Origin: Pseudomonadales bacterium
Lineage (GTDB): Bacteria; Pseudomonadota; Gammaproteobacteria; Pseudomonadales; Pseudohongiellaceae
Direction: 5' to 3'
Assembly (NCBI GenBank): GCA_024234325.1
Contig: JACKOJ010000002.1
Coordinates: 426,550 to 490,549 of the forward strand
Length of the DNA stretch: 64,000 nucleotides
Made by a program: the position numbers and the translations under genes
In this document: piece by piece, positions 26,291-33,395 of the stretch
How the letters are laid out: each line of letters begins with the position of its first letter
Position numbering within the stretch: position 1 is the stretch's first letter
The notes under the pieces: generated by a model
Database searches by the model: none
The model's input: only the letters and a program-made list of their open reading frames with translations
What the model was told of the DNA's origin: nothing

Positions 26291-27810
26291 TGGGTGTCCT
26301 CTGCTTTGGAAATGCCATCCAGCGTTTCCACCAGTACGTCCATCTGTTGCCAGAACGCACGGCCATCGGTTTGCCATTGGTCCCAGGCCAAGCGCAGCGA
26401 TACGGCGTCGCCATTGCTGTCGGTGGCGACTGCGGCGGCAATGCGCTTCAAGTACAGCGGGATTGAGAGGTTGCCCGCATTGGCGCCGATTTCGGCCAGG
26501 GTGGCGACCTTGGCGAAGCCGGGCACATCCGCAAAGGTCTTGTAGGCGGTCAGGATGCGCTGCTGGTGCTCGGGCTTCAGAAAACTCTGCGCCCGTTCCC
26601 GGGTGACCTCGTTCACCGCGTCGATGAAGATCACCTTGCCCTTGCGAGCGGCGACCTTCTTGCGGTTGCAGATGACGATGCACGACTCCATCGGGGAGTT
26701 GTAGAACAGGTTGGGGCCCAAACCGATGACGGCCTCGACCCAGTCCTGCTCGACCATCTTGGCGCGCATGGCTTGTTCTTCATTGCGGAACAGCACGCCG
26801 TGGGGCCACAGCACGGCACACCGCCCCTTGGAGGTGAGGCTGGTCAGGATGTGCTGCTGGAAGGCGTAGTCGGCGCGGCCCTGCGGTGGCGTACCCAGCG
26901 AGTTGCGTCCCCACTTGTCACTACTCCAGGCCTCGCGATTCCACTGCTTGATGGAGTACGGCGGGTTGGCCAGGATCACATCGAACTGGCGCAGGCGGTC
27001 GCCTTTGATGTGCTTAGGTTCAGCCAGGGTGTCACCCCGGATGATCTCGAAGTCCTCCACGCCATGCAGGAACAGATTCATGCGGGCGATGGATGAGGTA
27101 ATGAGGTTGCGCTCCTGCCCGTAGAGCTTGAGCGTGCGGTACTCTCCGCCCGAGCGCTTCACTTCGTCCAGCGCTGAAATCAACCTGCCGCCGGTACCGC
27201 ACGTGGGGTCGTAAATGGACTCGCCCGCCTGAGGTGCAAGAAGTTTCGTCATCAAGTGGACGACGGTGCGGTTGGTGTAAAACTCGGCCGCCGTGTGGCC
27301 TGAGTCGTCCGCGAACTCCCAGATCAGGTACTCGTCGGCGTTGCCCAACTCGTCCTCGGGCACATTCGCCACCGAGAGTGTCTGCGTCGAGAAGTGCTCG
27401 ATCAGGTTTTTCAGCGTTTCGTCGGGCAGGCGCTCGCGGTTGGTCCAGGGGGCATCGCCGAAGATGCCGTCGAGCAGATCCGGGTTGGCCGTCTCGATGG
27501 CGCGCATGGCTTTCTGGATGGCTGCGCCCACGTTCTTAGGTGCCTGGCGTACATCGTTCCAATGAGCACCTGTAGGGATCTGGAAGCGGTGGTTCTCGGC
27601 GAACTGGGCGTAGGAGAGGTCGCCCTTCGAGTTGGCGAGCGCCGCCTGGTATTCCTCATCCCAAACGTCCGAGACGCGCTTGTAGAACAGCAACGGGAAG
27701 ATGAACTGCTTGTAGTCGCCGGCGTCGATGAGGCCACGCAGCAATACGGCGGCTCCCCAGAGATAGCTTTCGAGTTCTTGCTGGCTGATGCGTTTGCTTG
27801 GGTGACTCAT
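26287..27810 (-). CDS. hsdM: Second type I methyltransferase subunit HsdM2
   Basis: This is an N6-adenine methyltransferase subunit of 507 residues. It has the HsdM N-terminal helical domain (LESYLWGAAVLLRGLIDAGD), AdoMet motif I SIYDPTCGTGGRLI and catalytic motif IV ILANPPYSIKQW, followed by the C-terminal domain. The usual GEFYTPR before motif I reads AEFYTNR here. The ATG at 27810 overlaps the hsdM1 stop (ATGA) and has a GGGGG ribosome site 9 nt upstream; an alternative ATG at 27819 would sit directly against that site. It is clearly paralogous to, but diverged from, HsdM1. It may form a heteromeric methylase with HsdM1 and the single HsdS. Confidence 0.9.
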   Translation of the reverse strand: MSHPSKRISQQELESYLWGAAVLLRGLIDAGDYKQFIFPLLFYKRVSDVWDEEYQAALANSKGDLSYAQFAENHRFQIPTGAHWNDVRQAPKNVGAAIQKAMRAIETANPDLLDGIFGDAPWTNRERLPDETLKNLIEHFSTQTLSVANVPEDELGNADEYLIWEFADDSGHTAAEFYTNRTVVHLMTKLLAPQAGESIYDPTCGTGGRLISALDEVKRSGGEYRTLKLYGQERNLITSSIARMNLFLHGVEDFEIIRGDTLAEPKHIKGDRLRQFDVILANPPYSIKQWNREAWSSDKWGRNSLGTPPQGRADYAFQQHILTSLTSKGRCAVLWPHGVLFRNEEQAMRAKMVEQDWVEAVIGLGPNLFYNSPMESCIVICNRKKVAARKGKVIFIDAVNEVTRERAQSFLKPEHQQRILTAYKTFADVPGFAKVATLAEIGANAGNLSIPLYLKRIAAAVATDSNGDAVSLRLAWDQWQTDGRAFWQQMDVLVETLDGISKAEDTQ

Positions 27811-29303
27811 TGCAGCCATCCCCCTTCAGTCATGACCTGCGCGAGCCGCTCTTCGGCTTCACGGCAGCGGGTGAGCGCGTCCTTGAATGCCGCGATAGCA
27901 TCGGGCAGCGGTGGGATGTCTTCCTGCAATGGCGGAAGAACATAGCGCGAAATGTTCAGCGTCCAGTCCTCGGCTTTGATCTCGTCGAGGCTGACCACCC
28001 GGACCGCGTCCTGCACATCGGTAAAGCCGCGATACCAGCTGACGATCTCGGCGGCGTACTCGGACTCCAGATAGTTCTGTGCGCGGCCCCGGCGGAACAG
28101 GCGTGACGCATCGGCGATCAGGACCTTCTTCTTGTGCTTGACCGGTTTGCGCTTGCGCAGCACCAGGATGCACGCAGCCAGCCCTGTGCCATAGAACAGG
28201 TTGGGTGCCAGCCCGATCACAGCCTCGACCAGATCCATTTCCAGCAGTTTCTGGCGGATGCTGCCTTCCACCCCCTTGCGGAACAGGGCACCCTGGGGCA
28301 GCACTACGGCCATCCGGCCGCTGACGTCGGCCATCGACTTGACCATGTGCTGCACCCACGCGAAGTCACCGCTGGACGAGGGCGGCAGACCGGCAAAGTT
28401 ACGGCCGAAGGGATCGTTCGACCACAAATCCTCGCCCCACTTTTCCAGCGAGAACGGCGGATTGGCGATGACGCAGTCGAACGTAGCCAGCCGATCGACC
28501 TCGAAGAAGGCCGGATTGCGCAGCGTGTCGCCGCGCACCACCTGGAAGTCCTCGATGCCGTGGAGGAACAGGTTCATCCGCGCGATGGATGAGGTGGTGA
28601 GGTTCTTCTCTTGTCCGTACAGCTTGCCCCAAAGCCGCTTCACGTCGCCATGCTGTTCTTTCACGTGCAGCACAGCGGCCAGCAACATGCCGCCGGTACC
28701 GCAGGCCGGGTCGTAGATGGTCTCGGCTTCCTTGGGATCGAGCATGTCGATCATGAGCCGCACCACGCTGCGCGGGGTGTAGAACTCGCCGGCCTTCTTG
28801 TTGGTGGCGTCGGCGAACTTCTTGATCAGGTATTCGTAGGCGTCGCCAAGTAGATCCGAGTTGACGTTCTTGTTGCCAAACGGCAGCTTGGAGAAGTGCT
28901 CGATCAGGTCCTTGAGCAAGGCATCCGACAGCCGCTCCTTGTTGGACCACTGGGCATCGCCGAACACGCCGTACAGGGTGTCGGGGTTGGCCTTCTCGAT
29001 CTCGCGCATCGCGCGCTGAAGGGCGGCACCGACATTACTGGCCTTGGTGCGAACGTCGGTCCAGTGGCAGTCTTCCGGTATCTGGAAGCGGTGCGACTCC
29101 GGAAACCAGGCAAGCTGCTCGTCGCCCGTCTCATCAACGATCTCCTGGTACTCCTCGTCCCAGACGTCACAGATGCGCTTAAAGAACAGCAGCGGGAAGA
29201 TGTAGGTCTTGAAGTCAGCCGCATCCACCGGGCCACGAAGGATGTTGGCAGATTCCCAGAGGTGGGATTCAAGCTGACTGAGGGAAACAGACGTGCAATT
29301 CAT
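27807..29303 (-). CDS. hsdM: Type I methyltransferase subunit HsdM1
   Basis: This is an N6-adenine methyltransferase subunit of 498 residues. It has the HsdM N-terminal domain (LESHLWESANILRGPVDAAD, FPLLFFKRICDVWDEEY), the junction motif AGEFYTPRSVVRLM, AdoMet motif I TIYDPACGTGGMLL and motif IV VIANPPFSLEKWGED. The ATG at 29303 gives the normal start; the frame is open upstream to 29372. It is the first gene of the six-gene operon, divergent from the gene at 29457; the 153-bp gap contains the promoters of both. Confidence 0.93.
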   Translation of the reverse strand: MNCTSVSLSQLESHLWESANILRGPVDAADFKTYIFPLLFFKRICDVWDEEYQEIVDETGDEQLAWFPESHRFQIPEDCHWTDVRTKASNVGAALQRAMREIEKANPDTLYGVFGDAQWSNKERLSDALLKDLIEHFSKLPFGNKNVNSDLLGDAYEYLIKKFADATNKKAGEFYTPRSVVRLMIDMLDPKEAETIYDPACGTGGMLLAAVLHVKEQHGDVKRLWGKLYGQEKNLTTSSIARMNLFLHGIEDFQVVRGDTLRNPAFFEVDRLATFDCVIANPPFSLEKWGEDLWSNDPFGRNFAGLPPSSSGDFAWVQHMVKSMADVSGRMAVVLPQGALFRKGVEGSIRQKLLEMDLVEAVIGLAPNLFYGTGLAACILVLRKRKPVKHKKKVLIADASRLFRRGRAQNYLESEYAAEIVSWYRGFTDVQDAVRVVSLDEIKAEDWTLNISRYVLPPLQEDIPPLPDAIAAFKDALTRCREAEERLAQVMTEGGWLQ

Positions 29304-29456
29304 GCTAAAACCAAATCCTTGGCGCTGCGAGACACAAGATGTGAATGTACTGCAATGTCCCATATAATCCAAGGAGTTAGTGATTTAGGTAGCCGCACGA
29401 GTTGCCAGCCCATCAACCGGATTGAGAATATAGGCCTATTCCAGGGAAATCAGTAG

Positions 29457-30239
29457 ATGACGCACTTTCTGCACTTGCAAGAGTGGTTGAGTTCGACCGA
29501 AGCATTGTCGTACTTGAAGCTCAATGAAATAGATGTCCCATTGCGAGTACTTCTAAAGGCATATACAACACTTGAATTTGAGCTGCGGATTGACTTCAAA
29601 AATCCAACGACTTATGCGCTCAAACTTGAGACTGGCACGACCTACCCACATTCTTTGTTTCGACATGAGTTCACCGACCGCGAAAACCTACGACATCAAA
29701 ATGGCGAACTTATTAAGCTGTTTTACCCGGAAGAATTATCAAGAATAGGGCATCAACGCGGATACGCGGAGGATTCGGCCGTCTGGATACATTCGAGCCT
29801 CGATGATGAGAGCTTCTCTGATGACAGTTACCAAAACTTTCCGGTGTACCTCAAAAACACTGAAAACTGGAATCCGGATTACCTACTGGATTTTGTAATC
29901 CTGACCTGGAGAAATATTCTATCTGAAAACCCGAATCTACTTCTATTCAACAGAAGCAAGCTGGAGCAGCTAGTTGTTTATGAAAAGAGCGCGCAAGCCA
30001 GAGAGCTAAATCAAGTTTCAAATAGAAACTCTGCAGGCCGACTAGCGACCAAAGAAAGGAATACGTTGCTGATTATGATTGCTGCATTGTGTCGCAATTC
30101 AAAGATTGACTACAAGCAACGTGGAGTTGCAATTGCAATACAGCAGATGACCGAAAACATTGGAGCTCCCGTAACTGATGACACCATCAAGCGCGTTCTT
30201 GACCAAATTGACTCAGCTTTGGACAGCCGAGGCAAGTAG
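29457..30239 (+). CDS. Hypothetical protein divergent from the hsd-gaj operon
   Basis: This 260-residue protein of no recognised family starts at an ATG, with a TATAAT box at 29363-29368 as a possible promoter. It is mostly acidic and helical. Its last 65 residues (TKERNTLLIMIAALCRNSKI, DYKQRGVAIAIQQMTENIGA, PVTDDTIKRVLDQIDSAL) form a compact helical module. I recognise that C-terminal style from assorted uncharacterised accessory proteins, where it looks like an oligomerisation or nucleic-acid-binding tail. AT-rich composition contrasts with the adjacent hsdM1. It could be a defence component or a regulator of the divergent operon. It is followed by a 14-bp inverted repeat. Confidence 0.65.
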   Translation: MTHFLHLQEWLSSTEALSYLKLNEIDVPLRVLLKAYTTLEFELRIDFKNPTTYALKLETGTTYPHSLFRHEFTDRENLRHQNGELIKLFYPEELSRIGHQRGYAEDSAVWIHSSLDDESFSDDSYQNFPVYLKNTENWNPDYLLDFVILTWRNILSENPNLLLFNRSKLEQLVVYEKSAQARELNQVSNRNSAGRLATKERNTLLIMIAALCRNSKIDYKQRGVAIAIQQMTENIGAPVTDDTIKRVLDQIDSALDSRGK

Positions 30240-30243
30240 ATAG

Positions 30244-30282
30244 AAATCCGAATTCGGAAAGTCATAAACCGAATTCGGATTT
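30244..30282. repeat. 14-bp inverted repeat with a doubled CCGAATTCGG palindrome
   Basis: AAATCCGAATTCGG (30244-30257) and CCGAATTCGGATTT (30269-30282) are perfect inverted repeats around an 11-nt loop. Each arm also contains the 10-bp palindrome CCGAATTCGG. It starts 5 nt after the stop of the 29457 gene and 62 nt before the alpA start. It may terminate the first gene and/or act as an operator for alpA. Confidence 0.7.
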
Positions 30283-30343
30283 TCAACTCACAGCGTACGG
30301 CATCATCCGCGCCATGTTCAACGCAGCCCCAGGAGGCTCAGAC

Positions 30344-30556
30344 ATGGCTACCACGATACTAAGACTTCCCGATGTTAAAGCCCGCACCGGACTCTCCCGC
30401 AGCACGATCTACTTGCGGGTAGCCGAAGGTAAATTCCCCTCCCCTGTCGCCCTCGGTGGCCGCGCTGTTGGCTGGGTCGAGGCAGAGCTTGATGCCTGGC
30501 TCACGCAGCAGATCAACTCAAGAAGACAAATCAGCAAGAGCGGGAGAGCAATATGA
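30344..30556 (+). CDS. alpA: AlpA-family excisionase/regulator
   Basis: The 70-residue MerR-like winged helix-turn-helix protein reads ILRLPDVKARTGLSRSTIYL, RVAEGKFPSPVALGGRAVGW and VEAELDAWLTQQ, the standard AlpA pattern. The ATG at 30344 is preceded by a perfect AGGAGG 7 nt upstream. AlpA proteins in P4-type islands activate integrase or act as excision directionality factors. Its stop overlaps the ATG of the next gene (ATGA). Confidence 0.92.
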   Translation: MATTILRLPDVKARTGLSRSTIYLRVAEGKFPSPVALGGRAVGWVEAELDAWLTQQINSRRQISKSGRAI

Positions 30557-30822
30557 ACATCTCCCGTGCCACATCACCCAGCTTGAGAAAGTCAATCAAC
30601 GCTCATTGCAAAAACTGTATCTATGATCGTTATTCCGGCATTGGAACATGGCGCCAGCAGGTTGCAGCATGTACATCAAATTCCTGCGCACTTTTCGACG
30701 TTCGTCCAATGCCGATATTTCATATCAACCTCTCCTTGATCGCTCTGAAAAACTCTGAATTTGAGGCAATCAATCAAATTCAGGACTATGAAGAGTCAGA
30801 GCACTTGGGAGCTGCGAAATGA
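30553..30822 (+). CDS. Small Cys-containing hypothetical protein of the AlpA module
   Basis: The 89-residue protein contains CKNCIYDRYSGIGTWRQQVA, CTSNSC and ALFDVRPMP, suggesting a small zinc ribbon of CxxC...CxxxxC type. Similar proteins accompany AlpA and Gp2-type genes in integrative elements of gammaproteobacteria. It overlaps alpA by ATGA and the next frame by ATGA, so the module is translated as an operon. The function is unknown. Confidence 0.7.
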   Translation: MNISRATSPSLRKSINAHCKNCIYDRYSGIGTWRQQVAACTSNSCALFDVRPMPIFHINLSLIALKNSEFEAINQIQDYEESEHLGAAK

Positions 30823-31037
30823 CTGTGAAACCAAAGCCAATCGACTCATCTCCGAAATTCTCCCCCACTTTTCGCTTGCTTGTGAATAGCGAAGCCGCTA
30901 CGGCGATTGGTCTGCGGACTTTCTGTCGACGAGAACAGAACCCGGTTTTTAATATTATCTATCCCCTACCATACCTACCTAATGACACGGATGTCATGCG
31001 CTGTCCATATGCGCATGAAATCAGTCGTCATGAGTAA
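30819..31037 (+). CDS. Possible small gene between the Cys protein and gp2
   Basis: This 72-residue frame starts with an ATG overlapping the preceding stop (ATGA) and ends overlapping the gp2 start at 31030 by eight bases. The protein (FSPTFRLLVNSEAATAIGLR and onward) has no family I know. The chain of overlaps is the main support; it could instead be a leader that couples translation of gp2. Confidence 0.4.
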   Translation: MTVKPKPIDSSPKFSPTFRLLVNSEAATAIGLRTFCRREQNPVFNIIYPLPYLPNDTDVMRCPYAHEISRHE

Positions 31038-31677
31038 CTCGATTACGATCGACGGATGTGAATATCCCATCAATACGAATGTCTCGAAAGAGCAAGGATG
31101 CTATGTCGAGATACTCGAGGCCATCAATCGCAATTTAATGGCCATGTTGAGCTATCACAGTCGTGTGCTCGTCATCCAGTTCATCGTCCATCGGTATGAC
31201 TATCCCCCCTTGAACACGGAGATGTCGGCCTTGATGAAGGTCCTGCAAAGGCGCCTGCCTAGAAAATACCAGCTAACCAGAATTTGTGGCGGATGGGTGC
31301 GCGAAGTGGGCAAGAATAAATGTCCCCATTATCACGTTGCCTTCTTCCTCGATGGCAATCGGGTTTGTTCGCACTACGGCTTGCAGTATCTGGTTACGGA
31401 TATAGCGACATTTCGAGACTTTTCACGACCAAGCTTTGTTCCCTCCCACATGGTGGTTAGAGGGGATTTTGCATCGATAGGTAAGGCCTTCTATCACCTG
31501 AGTTACCTCGCCAAGACGCGGGACAAGAATGGCCGACCTCCCGCGACAAATGACTATAGTTTCAGCAGACCGGACATGAATCCTAAAGCGCAGGTCTATG
31601 ACGTAGCTACCGAACAAGGAAATGCCAGATTTTCTGACAGTCTCAATGTGAAAGAATATGTCCTGAAAACGAATTAA
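31030..31677 (+). CDS. YagK/YfjJ C-terminal domain (inovirus Gp2-type) protein
   Basis: The 215-residue protein from the ATG at 31030 has the YagK_C pattern: VLVIQFIVHRYDYPPLNTEM, GGWVREVGKNKCPHYHVAFF (HYH catalytic-looking motif), FYHLSYLAKTRDKNGRP and NDYSFSRPDMNPKA. This family is annotated as inovirus Gp2-like and is related to rolling-circle replication initiators, with the paired histidines as possible metal ligands. It is common in P4-like islands next to alpA. The frame is open upstream to 30907, but the preceding small gene's stop overlaps 31030. A second, broken copy lies 0.4 kb downstream. Confidence 0.8.
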   Translation: MSNSITIDGCEYPINTNVSKEQGCYVEILEAINRNLMAMLSYHSRVLVIQFIVHRYDYPPLNTEMSALMKVLQRRLPRKYQLTRICGGWVREVGKNKCPHYHVAFFLDGNRVCSHYGLQYLVTDIATFRDFSRPSFVPSHMVVRGDFASIGKAFYHLSYLAKTRDKNGRPPATNDYSFSRPDMNPKAQVYDVATEQGNARFSDSLNVKEYVLKTN

Positions 31678-32032
31678 CCTCTAGCAGCCTCTCCCTTGTC
31701 CACGGACTCATAGGGAAGTCTGTTGTTGCTGAAATTTCCATGGAGAAGCGCAGCGGGCGGTATGAAGTGAACAGCTTGGCATCAATTCTTAGCAGGAGCA
31801 GCGCGGGACATATCAAGAGCTGGATTGAGGACGGTTTGCTGGCATATCGCCACAAACAAAAGAGCCGATCTTGGCTCCAGTCCGTAACGCTACAATTGCG
31901 GTGGGAGGGAGTAAAGAACGGCTCAAGGAGGCAGAGTATTGCTGGACAACGATGTTGTCAATCGGGACCAGCTAGGGTTCAGCCAACCCGCTTCAACTCG
32001 CCAAATTTCGTGTACCACTACGCATAATTACA

Positions 32033-32305
32033 TTGGGGAATGATGAATCATTCTGCGAGGCCTTCTTTCACCTGAGTTACATGGCCAAGACTCGCGACAA
32101 GAAAAATCGCCCTCCAGCAACAAGCGACTATTCATTCAGTAGAATGAAGCTCAACCCAAAAGCACCTGACAGGCATGAACATCCTGAGCTAGGTAAGCCA
32201 GATTTTTTGACAGTCAAAAGCGGGGGCAAAATAGCGCCAACAAACCACGAAATGAGGATTCAACATGATCATCTATCGCAGCAAAAACCCCGTCCACACC
32301 ATTGA
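32033..32305 (+). pseudogene. Truncated duplicate of the Gp2-type gene
   Basis: The translated segment CEAFFHLSYMAKTRDKKNRP, PATSDYSFSRMKLNPKAP and KPDFLTV closely matches the last 60 residues of the intact copy (KAFYHLSYLAKTRDKNGRPP, NDYSFSRPDMNPKA, ARFSDSL). No ATG or ribosome site precedes it, and the N-terminal two thirds are missing. The 355 bp from 31678 to 32032 have no supported gene and may be decayed remains of the same copy. The last part overlaps the start of the gene at 32265. Confidence 0.65.
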
Positions 32306-32675
32306 TCAATCCAAATCATCGGCGTCTATTCCCGAGCACCGCGAATTGTTCGAATTCTGCGATGCCAAGAAGAAAAACGGAGAACCGTGTCGGCAAAAGG
32401 CACTATACAGGCAGGGCCGCTGCAAATTCCATGGCGGTCTTTCCACTGGCCCCAAGACAGAAAATGGCAAGGAGCAATCCCGGATCAATGGCGCCAAGGG
32501 CGGAAGACCCCGAAAAACCCAAGTCTTGGAAGCCCGAGATAGCCCCAAGATTGGCAAATTCGAAGACACTCCAGAATTGATCACTCAAAGACCACAAACT
32601 AGTACGAATGGTGATGACGCTAACCGCAAACTGGAGGCTCTAGTGCGCAAGGTGAATGCGTTACGGCACGCCTGA
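32265..32675 (+). CDS. HGGxSTGPKT-motif small protein
   Basis: The 136-residue protein contains EFCDAKKKNGEPCRQKALYR and CKFHGGLSTGPKTENGKE, a Cys/His motif seen in small phage- and island-encoded proteins and probably zinc binding (C...C...C...H). The basic NGAKGGRPRKTQ segment may touch nucleic acid, and the C-terminus looks helical. GAGG precedes the ATG. No function is known to me. Confidence 0.7.
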   Translation: MIIYRSKNPVHTIDQSKSSASIPEHRELFEFCDAKKKNGEPCRQKALYRQGRCKFHGGLSTGPKTENGKEQSRINGAKGGRPRKTQVLEARDSPKIGKFEDTPELITQRPQTSTNGDDANRKLEALVRKVNALRHA

Positions 32676-32723
32676 ATGATTGATGCCGGGAAAACCCAAG
32701 TCATGGGACGGCAAGATAAGGTC

Positions 32724-32756
32724 AAGGATTAGGTAAGGATTAGGTAAGGATTAGAC
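32724..32756 (+). repeat. Three tandem 11-bp repeats (iteron-like)
   Basis: AAGGATTAGGT occurs at 32724 and 32735, and AAGGATTAGAC at 32746, in perfect 11-bp register (one DNA turn). They lie about 25 bp upstream of the promoter of the ribbon-helix-helix gene. They could be replication iterons, a partition centromere or regulator binding sites. Confidence 0.7.
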
Positions 32757-32781
32757 AAGGGTTTTCAGGGAAAAATCAGGC

Positions 32782-32809
32782 TTGACGAGATGCGCATATG
32801 CGTTACAAT
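32782..32809 (+). promoter_or_regulatory. Sigma-70 promoter with embedded palindrome
   Basis: TTGACG (32782-32787) and TACAAT (32804-32809) are separated by 16 bp. The spacer contains the 10-bp palindrome CGCATATGCG, and CGTTA-CAA-TAACG spans the -10 region. The first gene downstream encodes a ribbon-helix-helix protein at 32841, so autorepression through these palindromes is likely. Confidence 0.65.
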
Positions 32810-32840
32810 AACGTTACACCCAATTCCCGGCAGCCCCCCA

Positions 32841-33035
32841 ATGACCGTCTCCAAAACTGCTACGCTCAACCTGCGCATCGACCCCCGAATCAAGGAAGCT
32901 GCCCGCATTGCGGCGCAACGAGACCATCGCTCGATCGCCAACCTGATCGAAGTTTTGATTCGCAAACATTGCGAAGCTAATGGTATCTCCATTCCCGAGC
33001 AGCACAGCCTCTTCCAGGAGGCCAATAATGAATGA
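32841..33035 (+). CDS. Ribbon-helix-helix protein
   Basis: The 64-residue protein MTVSKTATLNLRIDPRIKEA continues with ARIAAQRDHRSIANLIEVLI: an N-terminal strand (ATLNLRID) and two helices, the CopG/Arc-type ribbon-helix-helix DNA-binding fold. It is preceded by a strong promoter with palindromes and by 11-bp repeats, and overlaps the next gene by eight bases. The pair resembles RHH plus ParC-type modules of plasmids and integrative elements. It probably acts as autorepressor and/or centromere-binding protein. Confidence 0.8.
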   Translation: MTVSKTATLNLRIDPRIKEAARIAAQRDHRSIANLIEVLIRKHCEANGISIPEQHSLFQEANNE

Positions 33036-33282
33036 GAAGACCCTGCGGGCATTGATCGAGGCGGGATCCGTCCGCAAGCTGCGCATCATTGCCGATGGCA
33101 GCCGCTTTCATGTTGAAGCCGACACACCCAATGACACAGTCACTGCGACCACTACCGCAGGGGCAATCAAGACCTGGAGCACGCTGGACACTTGTGCGAA
33201 ATGGGTTAGAGGCATGGGCCTGGGGGTGGCCCAGATCAACCTGGCGAAGTGGACGCCTGGTCAAAGGAGATTGCACCTGTAA
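33028..33282 (+). CDS. ParC-family partition-associated protein
   Basis: The 84-residue protein MNEKTLRALIEAGSVRKLRI continues with IADGSRFHVEADTPNDTVTA, KTWSTLDTCAKWVRGMGLGV and AQINLAKWTPGQRRL. It matches the short proteins annotated as ParC-like partition-associated in ICEs and plasmids. AGGAG precedes the ATG, and the start overlaps the RHH stop. The biochemical role is not established; the pairing suggests element maintenance. Confidence 0.7.
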   Translation: MNEKTLRALIEAGSVRKLRIIADGSRFHVEADTPNDTVTATTTAGAIKTWSTLDTCAKWVRGMGLGVAQINLAKWTPGQRRLHL

Positions 33283-33395
33283 GCACGAATTTCACTAAGA
33301 AGGTGCGTGCGGGCGTCGCTGGCAGGAAAAGGGTTAACTGCTGGTTAGCTGGCGATGCGACAGGAAATCAAGAAATTGCTCTTCTCGAGCGAAAT

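Noticed and set aside
26291..26683. N-terminal extension of the GajA frame
   Set aside because: The segment lies over the end of hsdM2 in another frame and has no OLD-like sequence; the ATG at 26290 overlaps the hsdM2 stop and gives a canonical N-terminus.
31740..32027. 95-residue open frame between the two Gp2 copies
   Set aside because: No ribosome site and no coherent protein features; it probably lies in decayed sequence of the second Gp2 copy.
32724..32756. CRISPR-like array
   Set aside because: The three 11-bp repeats are directly adjacent without spacers, so they are iterons or binding sites and not CRISPR.
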